Below are positions 43,226-53,382 of a stretch of DNA of 64,000 nt, one piece after another. Each line of letters starts with the position of its first letter. Position 1 is the stretch's first letter. Below the pieces are notes generated by a model. It saw nothing but the letters and a program-made list of their open reading frames with translations, had not been told where the DNA came from and made no database searches. The stretch is taken from the NCBI RefSeq assembly GCF_932274485.2, contig NC_065883.2, positions 45,726,539 through 45,790,538 on the forward strand. The letters are read 5' to 3'. A program made the position numbers and the translations under genes. This DNA comes from Patella vulgata. Its lineage: Eukaryota; Mollusca; Gastropoda; Patellidae.

Positions 43226-46200
43226 TCATTGAAGTGTGTAGTTTGGACAGTAGAGTAAAAAGTGTTCAGTGGTTTCAAGGTCGAGATCACAGTCACATCG
43301 AGGATTGTCATATATATGCATAAGGAACTTATGGTATCTTAAATCACTTTTATTATTACGCAGTTTACAATGGATAATTTGGAATTGTCGTTCACCATAG
43401 AAAAACAGTTTGTTAACTTTGGGAAATAAAGTTGGATACAGCTTAGTTTTAAAATCAGAGAAAGACGAGGCCTTTTTTATTTCATTATCTAAACTATTCC
43501 ACGCTTTTATAGTAGACGGCAAAAATGAGCTTTTATAAATATTAGTTTTACATTTAATTTGCGTAATGTGGTCGGAGTTACGTAGGTTGTAAGGGTTGTT
43601 GGAAGAGGAAATTGGCGGAATAAGACAACAAAGATAATTGGGAGCTATCTTATTTACCATTTTGTAAAACATTGTTAGTTTATGAGCTTGACGTCGCACT
43701 GATAAAGATGAGAATCCGGATTCTGTATAAAGTGTATTATGGGAGGTTCCACGAGGCAGGCCAGTTATCGTTCGTAACGCGTCTAATTTTTGTGAATTTA
43801 CTTCAGTAGTATTATTCCAAACTATATCAGCGTAGTCAAAGATAGAAAGAATAAAAGAATTATACAAAATACTCAATGATTTACGCGATAGTCTAAATTT
43901 CAAACTTCTCAGACAGTCGACCATGATTGAGGTTTTACTAATTAAAAAATCCACGTGATTGTCCCATTTACAATGTTTGTTAAAAATAACACCTAAATGT
44001 TTGTGGGTATTTGCATCATATAAAGGGATATCATTAAAAGAAGCGACAAGCAAAGTTGGGTTGTTTTTTCTACTAAATGTAAGACTGGTAGTTTTGTCTG
44101 GGTTGAATTCGACCTTCCACTTTTCTGACCAATCATGAATTTTCTTTAGATCATTATTCAAAGTATTAAGGGTGTCGGGGGGATTATTTATAACCAAAAA
44201 TAACGAAGTGTCATCTGCGAATAATCTTAATCGGGAGATAATTTCATTTGTAATATCGTTAATGAAAATTAGAAAAAGGGGCGGTCCCAGTACGAACCCC
44301 TGGGGTACGCCGGAATATATATTTTTAAAAACTGAAGAATCATTATTAATAATAACTGATTGCTTTCTATTTGATAAATAATTTTTGATGAGTTCAGTTT
44401 GTGTATTAAGCCACGGTGCCATACCCTATCAAATGCGCTTTTTATGTCAAAAAATATAGCTTTTACCTCACGTCCTTGGTCTAAACAGGAAGAAACATGG
44501 TTATACATATCGGTGAGTTGGTAAACAGCACAATCATTTTGTCGAAACCCAGACTGGTACATATATATAATTTTATTAGTGTGAACGAAGTTATAAATAT
44601 GCTTATATATTATTTTTTCAAAAACTTTACCCAAGGCACTTAATAGTGAAATTGGTCTGTAGTTAGAACATACGTGTCTATCGCCTTTTTTAAAAATTGG
44701 TATAACGTGTGCCAATTTCCAACAATCGGGGAAAATGGATTTCGATATAAGCAGATTGAATAATCTTAACAGTGGGAAAGCAGGCGACTTTGACACATTT
44801 TTTAAAATAACATTATTAATTTTGTCTGGTCCTGAGGCCTTTTTACCCTTTAAACAGTGAAGAATGTCAACGACATCCTGATATTCAATAGAAAGCGGTT
44901 CAATGTCAGTATCGAGTAATTTTAGTTCTGGAAGTCGGTAGTCCATTTCATTAGGTAATAGTGATTTGTCTACTAAATAGTTATTAAAAAGCTCGGCCTT
45001 ATCTTTATTTGTGTATTTGATGGTATTTCCAGATTTCAGAGGGGGGATATCTTTAATAGAATTTCCATTTCTAAATGAAAAAATGCGTACCAGTTTCCAC
45101 CAGTCAGAATTATTAAATGTGTCTGTATTAATATTTGATTCGATCTTTTCGTAATAAGACCTTTTTGACTTACGAACCTATTGTATTAAATAGTTTCTGT
45201 ATTTCCTAAAGTTTGTCCAATTAGAAGGTAAATTATGTTTTTTGGCTTTACCGTGTATTCTATTTCTCTTGCGAATAATATGACGTATATGAGAATTCAT
45301 CCATGGATTATCACGAGGTCGTATAGTAACGGTCTTATTTGGAACATATTTTGAAATGATTTCAAGTAGTTTCCCTGAAAACGTTTTAGTTAAAATAATT
45401 AAATTAGTATCTTCATTAAAAATCTTATTCCAATTAAAATCTAAAATACTTTTATTTAATCCTACAACATCAATATTTGGTATAGTCCCGGATGAGACGC
45501 TTGTAACATTTGGGTTTGTGTTTTTCTAGTATTAAGAAAACAACAACAGGACTGTGATCACTCAAACCACATAGGTTGACTTCAACTGACTGTATTATAG
45601 TATTATATTTAGCTTGCGAGAAACTGTGTTCAATTAAATTCCAATAATCAGAGTTGCTATTTGATGGACGATAAAAAGTTCCTATTAAAAATGTTTTATT
45701 TTTTAAAGTAATTTCTAACCACAAAGCTTCAAGTCCTGGAAGTTCAAGATCATATCTACGTTTAAAGTAAAAATTGTTACGAATATAAACAGCAATACCC
45801 CCTCCCCTACTATCATTTCTATTTAGTAAACAAGGCGAACAAAACCCATCAACAGACAAAGAATCAACCGGCACTGCATCAGTAAGCCAGGTTTCTGAGA
45901 AGCATAAAATATCATTATTACACAGTTCAGCAGAAATATGATCAATCTTATATCTTAAGCTTCTTATGTTCAAGTGAACTATTCTGATTAAATTCTGACC
46001 AGGGTTAGAGTGAATATCTACACACAAAACAATCAAAAGACAAATGATAAGAGCGTATATAATAATATCATGTAAATATATAAGACACGGTCCGCTCCAC
46101 AAAATAGCATAAATCACCTGGCCAACATATACATCAAGAAGACAGTTTAACTTTATTGTTTGTTTATACAGCTCGAATATGCTGTATGTATATAGGACAT

Positions 46201-46501
46201 AAAACAATCGTAATATGTTGATAAGGCGTTTTGGTTTTGGAGTGAGGATGATAAAAATAAATAAATAAATAAATAAATAAAAAGATACATTACATATAAT
46301 ACAAATGATATACACAATATATACACAAAAACTGATAGGTTTCGTGAACAATAGGGTATTGCCATGGAAATTAAGCACAAATGCTGGGCATAAAGTTGTA
46401 TATTCCAAGTATATTTCTGTAGACTTATGAATTAAATGACATATTATTAAGTGTAAATGCTCAGATAACAGATTATGAGGACAGGTCGACAAAAGATTCA
46501 T
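43226..46501 (-). pseudogene. LINE copy 3 ORF2: endonuclease-reverse transcriptase
   Basis: 45,470-46,501 opens with a long hydrophobic leader, then VDIHSNPGQ (degenerate 2A, DIHSNPGQ at 45,995-46,018), HLNIRSLRYKIDHI, FSETWL and RGGGIAVYI. It then jumps from SQAKYN to GLSDHSPVV, losing the GDFN catalytic strand. The linker follows with PRDNPWMN (about 45,300). RT: 44,269-44,946 has GNYRPISLL-type and IFFDIKSAFDRVWHRGLIHK. After a frame change near 44,400, 43,226-44,422 has SGVPQGFVLGPPLF, LFADDTSLFL (intact catalytic pair), the thumb, and the C-terminal CDCDLDLETTEHFLLYCP. The RT catalytic residues survive but the endonuclease does not. Confidence 0.88.
46255..46281. repeat. (AAAT)n microsatellite in LINE copy 3
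   Basis: About six AAAT units. On the minus strand they encode LFIYLFIYLF within the open hydrophobic leader upstream of the 2A-like motif. Confidence 0.9.
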
Positions 46502-47327
46502 TTATTGACTGGTTTATTTCTGCAGAATGTTGTTTTGATTCACAAGGTGTTGTAAACTTGAGGCTGGTATCTTCAACGAGAGATTGAAATTCACTTTGGG
46601 ACTTGATAAGCACAACTCTTCCTGATGTTGTTTTGACAAAGATGATACCATCACGTACCCACGTTTTATCAAATTTCTTCTCCCTACACATTTTCCGCAC
46701 TTTATAAGCAAGTTCAGCTCTGGTTTTGGTTAAATCGTCGTTAATTGAAAGGGAATGTTTCTTTAGCACCTCCGTAGCATGAGATTGTTTAATCGATTGA
46801 AGCTTACTCGCATTTTTGACAAAATCACGTTTCGTGTAGTAGCCCTTAAAACGTACAATAATGGGTTTTGGGTTTTGTGTAGCACTGTACCTCTCTGGGT
46901 GACCAACTCTATGACTTCGATTTAAGTCGTTCTTGGAAACGTTTACACCGATATGTTGACCGACCGCCACGACTAAATCATCAGTAGATTCCCCCTCGGT
47001 TTCAAGTACTCCAGAAATTCGAATCCCTTCTCTTCGCCCATATTGTTCTAGTTCATCAAGTCTATCATAAACATGTGCCATTTCAGAGTTTTTTTCCTTC
47101 ACTTCATTTTCAAGTTGAACAACTCTATTTTCGAGACAGCGTATGTGTTCTTTTAATTTTGATCCAACAAGATCGGCTACTGCAATAGCCATTGTCTTGA
47201 CCACTCTCTCATCTTGCATTGCAATAATCATCTGGGCAATAAAATTCTTACCTCCAGATTCAGCCATTATGTCATCCATTATATCCTCCTCGGCGAAAAC
47301 GGAGCCTGGATTTTTTGATCTTTTCAT
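46473..47327 (-). CDS. LINE ORF1 protein (intact)
   Basis: 284 aa, begins MKRSKNPGSVFAEEDIMDDI. A heptad-rich coiled coil spans about residues 65-115 (ENRVVQLENEVKEKNSEMAH, DRLDELEQYGRR). It is followed by an RRM-like domain of the L1 ORF1p type (GIRISGVLETEGE, LNRSHRVGHP, KPIIVRFKGYYTKRDFVKNA) and a C-terminal domain (LTKTRAELAYKVRKMCREKK, VRDGIIFVKTTSGRVVLIKS). In LINEs this protein trimerises through the coil, binds element RNA and forms the RNP. It overlaps the ORF2 start by 29 bp. A related fragment lies at 15,015-15,309. No break is visible. Confidence 0.88.
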   Translation of the reverse strand: MKRSKNPGSVFAEEDIMDDIMAESGGKNFIAQMIIAMQDERVVKTMAIAVADLVGSKLKEHIRCLENRVVQLENEVKEKNSEMAHVYDRLDELEQYGRREGIRISGVLETEGESTDDLVVAVGQHIGVNVSKNDLNRSHRVGHPERYSATQNPKPIIVRFKGYYTKRDFVKNASKLQSIKQSHATEVLKKHSLSINDDLTKTRAELAYKVRKMCREKKFDKTWVRDGIIFVKTTSGRVVLIKSQSEFQSLVEDTSLKFTTPCESKQHSAEINQSINESFVDLSS

Positions 47328-47756
47328 GGGACGAACTTGAAACCGACAGAAGACGTTTCCGAAGAATTTCCATCAAAAGTTTACAAACTTGGTATATAAA
47401 GTAATTATTATTTCCAGCACAACAACCTCTGTGAGGGTTGTAGATTCTTGACTTGATAAGGTCCAACACGGCTAACACAAGCGAAAGTCGACTCAGCAAT
47501 TAGGTGTTGTCTCTACTATGAAAACAACTCACATCACCCCAACAATATGTATATAGTTTGTAGTTTTTAGCTAAATACAGGCGATCTAATATTATTTGCA
47601 GCTAACAATTATTCCATACCGCATCTAAAACATATGATATATCAATCTATAACATCTTATGTATTGTAACATGACATTTAGCCCATATATTCTCACAAAC
47701 TCAGAGCACTATCGTCGGTGACTTCATACCGGTGGCCATCTTTCTTATATGTGTTA

Positions 47757-47802
47757 TATGTCATCAATGTATCGGAAGGTATAGTTTAGACTTTTAGCTA
47801 CT
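47757..47802 (-). pseudogene. Naiad-like PLE: catalytic box
   Basis: A 46-bp sliver between LINE copy 3 and Tc1 copy D reads KSLNYTFRYIDDI, an RT catalytic motif (Y-I-D-D). It lies between the motif pieces on either side in the right order and strand. Confidence 0.6.
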
Positions 47803-49333
47803 TACTATTCAAAAAAAGTAGGGGATATTTGATTTTTAAGTGTTATTAAAGTCACCTAATGAAACTGACGAAGAAACAAATGACAAAATGAAATGAAGTT
47901 CACATTCATCGATTTATTCCAAATGGTCGTTAGACTAAGTAAGGCACAGACTGACCATTATAAGGGTAAAATGATACCCGGGGTCAAACAGCAAAGTTAC
48001 CACAGCATCACAACCAAGTCAGTAACGGGTAAATCCTCCTCTGTTTGCCAAACAAGCATTGATCCGACGTGGCATACTCCTAATGAGACGTCTAAGGTCA
48101 TTTTGGTCCAGATTGTCCCATTCCTGTTGCAACACAGCAGCAAGTTCTTGGACATTGGCAGGACGTTGTTGACGTTGACGTAACCTCTGTCCAAGCATGT
48201 CCCAGACATGCTCGATGGGGGAGAGGTCGGGACCCAGTGCTGGCCAAGGTAATGTGGTGATGTTCTGTTGTTGGAGTTAACCTGTAACGATCCTGGCCGT
48301 GTGACATCATGCGTTGTCATCCTGGAAGATGAAACGGCGGCCATGACGTCGTGCGAACGGCACAACATGGACTGCCAAGATGTTGTCCCGGTAGTACTGG
48401 CCTGTAACACGCCCTGTAACAACATGTAAAGCCGTTCTTCCAGCAACAGTGATGCCTCCCCACACCATAACAGAACCACCCCCAAATCGATCATGTCTGA
48501 TGACGTTAATTTCTTGGAAGCGCTCGTTTCGACGACGCCACACCCTCCTACGTCTGTCCAAAAAATCAACAGTGAACCTTGACTCATCTGAAAACATCAC
48601 ATTGCTCCAGCGTCGATTATCCCAGTGTTGACGATCCCTACACCAACGACGTCTTGCCTGAATGTGATGATCTCTCAAACAAGGGATCACGCGAGGACGT
48701 CGGGCGCGAAGGTGACCCCTATGCAGTCGATTCCGAATCGTCTGGCCACTCACTCTCACACCAGTGTCTGTTTGAAGACGAGCGCTGATCTGATTTGCTG
48801 TGATGACACGATTTCTCAAGGCCAAGGTACGGATAAATCGATCCTGGGCTTGAGTTGTCGCCCTTGGTCGACCTGAGCGTGGTCTGTCCTGTACAGATTG
48901 TGTATCACGGTATCTGGACCATAGCCTGCTTATGACAGACTGAGAAACATTCATCGTCCGCGCCACAACCGCCTGTGTTGTGCCGATCTGTAGCATGCCA
49001 AGGGCACGTAACCTTTCATTTTGGGTAAGCCGACGGATATCAAAATTTGTTTTCTGGTCACTAAAACAATTAAACTGATGTTTCCACCCTGGAATTCAAT
49101 GCCACAATGACTGTAACATTCAAAGTCAGAGTCGTGCAAATCTTGGGTTGGACCCCCATGATGATCCCAAGCATCACCTGCATTCCATGCGGTAGCTATT
49201 GGTGCGTTTGGGCGTCACATGTAACTGGAAATGTTTCTTCTGTTAGGTTCTATAGTGACTTTTTTCGTAGTCATTTGCATATTTTAGTATTATGCCCCCA
49301 AAATCAAATATCCCCTACTTTTTTTGAATAGTA
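47803..49333 (-). mobile_element. Tc1-type DNA transposon, family 1, copy D
   Basis: 1.53 kb with both inverted ends, nearly identical to copy B. It lies in the Naiad-like PLE between RT motif 4 and the YIDD box. The right flank begins TA, but the left flank lacks a matching TA before TACTATTC (unless the element is taken to begin at CTATTC). About 20 PLE codons are missing at the site, so a deletion probably removed one side of the target. Confidence 0.88.
48019..49038 (-). pseudogene. Tc1 transposase, copy D (start lost, internal stop)
   Basis: Collinear with copy B over all 339 codons, but the ATG of MRRLTQ is ATC, and the AGA codon after FQDDNA in the second Asp box is TGA. The open piece from the next Met (MLQIGTTQ) is 229 aa and ends at that stop. 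Another change alters VTGYLQQ to VNSNN-like residues just after it. No functional transposase can be made, although the ends could still be recognised by copy B's product. Confidence 0.92.
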
Positions 49334-49335
49334 TA

Positions 49336-50320
49336 TATGTGCATTTGCCATCAATGGGGCGGGGTCATTTCCCATTGGTAAACCAATAGTTTGCTGTAGT
49401 ATCTGATCCCCAACCTCAAATATGGCATTGTCAATGAGAAAATGTATAATATTTAGAGATTTTTCTTTTTCAAAAACTACAGTGTCGGCATTGCGACGTT
49501 TTATAATCCATTTAGCATCTTCTGAGTAAATGGTCATCAAGTTTCTGCCCTTCCCGAAAGCTCCATTAAAGGCTTTATCTACAAACCAATCCAAATGATC
49601 TGTAAAATCTGAATTTTGTAGCATAGTATACAAAGTAGAAAAGTTAAACGTTTCTATTGTTTTTGCATTAACTTTTTTTTTATTGATTTTATCTAAAGTA
49701 TCTACTATGGGTTTATTTTTATCAATTATGAAAAAGCTATTAATTCCAGCATAGCTACGGAGTGTTCTGCACCAAATGGCATGTTGGGTTTGGCATAATT
49801 TAAGTCCTTTGGTAATAGTTTTTGCTAAAGGTTTTGTTTGGCAGATGCTGGAGGATATTATGTATCTGAATTTTACTGGTTTTTTTAATGGAATTTTGGT
49901 ATAGATTAATAAATGTAAGGTAGTGCATCCATTTTGACATTGTATTTTATATCATTACTCCTGTTGAAAGCATACTGATTATGTAAAATATCTAATTTAG
50001 TTAAATCCATAATGCATTTGTAAGTGTCATTTTTATACGCCCACATTTTCATGTGGACGTATATTGTCGTCGCCCCTGTCCGTTCATCCGTCCATCCACA
50101 ATTAGATGATATTATGTATGAGGACACCCAGTTTCTTAGCTGTTGATTTTTTCAAAGTGTGTATAATTTGTCGGGCTAGGTTGAGTACACAAGCTGCACA
50201 GGACAAATTATCGGAAGTATGGCATTGGCATAAAGAATACAATTCATTCAAATTTCGATTTTTTTATAGAACGTTTTATTTTGAAAATTATGGTCGTTTT
50301 TTATAACAATTTCTTGTAAT
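49336..50320 (-). pseudogene. Naiad-like PLE: RT fingers and spacer
   Basis: Minus-strand traces in order: CQCHTSDNLSCAACVLNLAR and LKKSTAKKLGVLIH (50,106-50,260), ALPYIYTKIPLKKPVKFRYI, a TKPLAKTITKGLKL-type block, NFSTLYTMLQN (F-S-T-L-Y-T), then GDQILQQTIGLPMGNDPAPL and MANAHIY just before Tc1 copy D. The GLPMG..PAP..AN block is RT motif 4 of this family. It is broken in several places and holds a 74-bp insert (50,031-50,104). Confidence 0.65.
50031..50104. mobile_element. Truncated head of the 19.6-kb repeat family
   Basis: TTTTTATACGCCCACATTTT followed by CATGTGGACGTATATTGTCG and CCCCTGTCCGTTCATCCGTC. This is the same opening as at 19,594-19,667. It lies within the Naiad-like PLE piece. 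Only the head is present. Confidence 0.75.
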
Positions 50321-52398
50321 TGGAGTGAATCAGATGCACCATTGGGAGGGGTGGGACGACTTACCCAATACCCCCCAATACCACCCCAATATCACCACAT
50401 ACTACCCAATATTACAACATAATGATGAAAAATAGACACATCATTTGATTTTTTTCAAAAATAGAGAGTTATATCGCTGGAAATGTGCTTCAAATGCGAT
50501 ACCCATGTCTGGCTGTTCCATTTGCCTCCCTATACCACCCCAAACAAGCCTATAATAACCTAATACTACCAAATACTCATCAAACACTACCCAATATGAT
50601 CAAATAAAAACCTAATATTGTCAAATAACAGCACATTAGTATAATTACTGCAACGAATATTCGATATTTTGCAGAAAATCGAAATGTTTACCCAGTTATC
50701 TCCCTTTACAACCGGTAGGTTTCATGTCACTGTTAAACACCCCTTCGCGCAAGCAAGTTAATGGAATAATATTGAACTATTATGTTATTCCCGAAATAAA
50801 CTAGTTAGTGTCGATTGTTTGTATTTATTTTAAAATTAATGCTTTAACAAAACAATTGCATAATGTTTATATTCATTTTTCATGCCAACTATTAAGTTAT
50901 TATTTACTTACTGCACGATGTTTTATTTTAAAATTAACGAAATTGCACATGTTTCTTTCCAGTGTGTAATTCTCGACGCGACACTTCTCAGTTCATCAAA
51001 ACTATCATTTGTGGACTGTTACAGCTCTGTCGGTTACTTTGATAATATAAATAAACCAGAACTTGATTACCCAATCAACAATCTTAACCCCATTGATTAA
51101 TTGTTAAGTCAGGTGGAATGTATATATATACATATAGGTGGTAATGACATCGTCGCGACATCGTCACCTGTGGATATATACCGTAGAATACTTAGAATTT
51201 ATTCAATAGTGACGATATTCGAAGAATAGGTGAAATTTTGACAAGAGAGGTTTTTTAAAGGGCGACTGGTTTGGAAGTTTGGAACTGGAATCATTTAAAA
51301 GACAAAGAATACGCGTTAATAAGTCATTAAAAGACAGATATAAAGATAAATTCGTGTGCTTTCCTGACATATTATACCCAAATGATTTTTTACAGGACCG
51401 TGTGCACTTTTAGACAGCGTGTTATAATACTAAAATCACCAGGATAAAGAAATAATTATAGTAGAAGAAGACTTTTGAGTAGGCCACGAGACCGTTAAAT
51501 GAACATTTTTAAATGTAATATGCTCATTAGGCACCATTATGTTGTAGTATTGGGTAGAATGTGGTGATATTAGAGTGGTATTCGGGTGGTATTGGGTAGT
51601 ATTGGGTAAATCGTCCCGCCGTATGCGAGGGACTATGTGGCAGTGGATGAGGACCTCCTGTAATACGCCATATATTCAAAAAGACTTTCGTACATATAGC
51701 TTTATTCTGTTAGACAAAAGTTACAATCATAAGACAATGACAGTTTAGACAATATAGGCCTTGACTTAAAGTACAAAAACGATCAAAGGGAGGTAACCTG
51801 TACTATTAGTATTACAAGCAGTGCACGAATGACGAAATTCTTACAGGCCAGCACAGGTCAAACAATTGACTAAGCACAGCGCAAACGAACCGTACATTTC
51901 CAATAAGAACATTGGGTAAACTCACGGGGATACGTGCATAAAAATATAAGGACTGAACATAAATAATAACAAATGATAACTCAAGAAAATATCGTACACC
52001 GTATGACGCAAATGACAGTCTTCGTTCGTGGAAAAATGATCGTGAAAGAGATTTCTAGAACATTAGGACGATACTATGCATAAATAGACTATGGCAGCGG
52101 TAAAATAAGATGACAGTGTATGACAAAGATAAAATGCTACCTGGAATTAGTGATCATCCCGTTCTAAAATGATTGAGGCTCAATAAATAGACATAATTAA
52201 GACGTCAAACTTCAAGAATGCATATAACAATGGCGACTATGAAACAAATGACGTTTGACGTGAAAATACTCTGATTGGCTAAAAAAACCTAAAGTGGCAG
52301 ACTACAGTTAAACGCTCCATAAATATAAATTAAAGGGACAGGCACAATTACACAACTTATCAATTCTGCAGTGAGTAGAAAAAGAACTATTCAGAACA
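50321..52398 (-). repeat. 3' LTR of the BEL/Pao element, split by an insertion
   Basis: Same sequence as 62,995-63,781 except for 1.27 kb inserted at 50,351-51,623; the LTR without it is about 805 bp. Outer flank GTAAT. Confidence 0.9.
50351..51623. mobile_element. 1.27-kb non-autonomous inverted-repeat element
   Basis: Ends are imperfect inverted repeats of about 85 bp: GTGGGACGACTTACCCAATA at the left; read inward from the right, GGCGGGACGATTTACCCAAT. Both contain a series of ACCCAATAC and ATCACCACAT blocks and reach CAACATAATG. Possible 8-bp target duplication with one mismatch (TGGGAGGG at 50,343-50,350; TGCGAGGG at 51,624-51,631), which would fit a hAT-like element. The interior shares the CGCAAGC...ACTAGTT-GTGTCGA motif with 37.1 and 42.4 kb. 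Nothing recognisable is encoded. Confidence 0.75.
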
Positions 52399-52422
52399 AC
52401 CCTCCAGAGCACAACGGAAAGT

Positions 52423-52840
52423 CTAAGATTCAAAGATTAATACACATTTCTGAATAGATCGTTTATATTCACCGAACTGATTTTTAACAAGCACATTTCG
52501 AATAACTCCATCTTGTCCTGGATACACATCAACAACGCGCGCTAAATTCCACTTCCCACGCGGAGTTGCAGTTTCAGTCAAAAGAACAATATCACCAATT
52601 TGCATTTGACGACCTTGTGTTATCCACTTAGAGCGCTTCTGTAACATCGGAATGTATTCCTGAATAAATCGCTTCCAAAATTGTGACACTATAGATTGAA
52701 CAAATAGAAAACGTTTGCGTAAGTCTTTCGTCTCCTCAAAAGGACCCGATGGCACTTCAGTGGTAGCGCGACCCAAGATGAAATGATTTGGTGTGATTGG
52801 ATGCGGATCGTTCGGATTGTCAGGCAAACGGTTTAAACAT
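52423..52840 (-). pseudogene. BEL/Pao: integrase C-terminal domain
   Basis: 134-aa piece with NDPHPITPNHFILGR near the start, WKRFIQEYIPMLQKRSKW, and GDIVLLTETATPRGKWNLAR and VVDVYPGQDGVIR at the end. This is the domain that ends BEL/Pao polyproteins (DUF5641-like) and binds DNA in the integrase. It lies about 30 bp inside the 3' LTR, as expected. The catalytic integrase core was not recognised. Confidence 0.85.
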
Positions 52841-53284
52841 ATTTTAGTACCAAGTAAATGGATCGGAGAAAAGTTACATCCACTTACAAAAACATCCTTT
52901 CCTTTATAAGTACATGAAATTATTCAAGATAACCAGGGGTGCAAAATAAGAAGAGAATTAAGACGGTGCTGGGGAATAAATCTCAAGATTGACGAAGATG
53001 AGAATTATTCCAGTGAGTGCAAGGATCTTGAAATTTTAACCCCATTTGCAACTATCTTACAGGAGAAATTATCGAAATTTTGCAAGAGCTGTTGGTACGA
53101 GGTTATTTCAAGCTTAAATGTGTATTTCCAAATAGTAACTTAGGATAAGGACCACTCTTAAACCACTGGCGAATGTCCGTTTACAACTCACTATGGAATC
53201 TATATGGTATTGGAAGTACACTTTTAAAATGTTGACCCAAATCAGGTTTTAAACAAATTTTACTGTTTATTTCGAATATAAAGA
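52841..53284. other. Unassigned stretch between BEL/Pao and LINE copy 4
   Basis: No coding or repeat pattern recognised. It may include LINE 3' UTR (AATAAACAGTAAAATTTG on the minus strand near 53,250) and eroded BEL/Pao sequence. Confidence 0.4.
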
Positions 53285-53382
53285 AAAGTAATAATTAAAT
53301 AACATTGTCAAATCTTTTTGTATCTTTAAGGTATTTATGTATGTTTTGAATGAGTCGATTATTTTGAGAATTGCTTACGTTT

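Larger units (their letters stand above)
42803..47750 (-). mobile_element. CR1/L2-like LINE copy 3 (full-length, ORF2 damaged)
   Basis: About 4.95 kb on the minus strand, inserted in the Naiad-like PLE between RT motifs. 5' end near 47,750 (AAGATGGCC), 5' UTR, intact ORF1 (46,473-47,327), overlapping ORF2 (to 43,226) and a 3' UTR ending CGAAATAAATACTGTTTAAA. LINE copy 2 ends with the similar GAATAAATATTGTTTAG. ORF2 has lost part of the endonuclease and has frame breaks, including one in the RT. (TTTA)n-type runs lie near 43,020-43,060. This is the best-preserved LINE in the window. Confidence 0.85.

Noticed and set aside
50882-51100. 72-aa ORF in the 1.27-kb inverted-repeat element as a transposase remnant
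   Set aside because: No catalytic motif or similarity is visible and the length is within chance expectation for AT-rich DNA.
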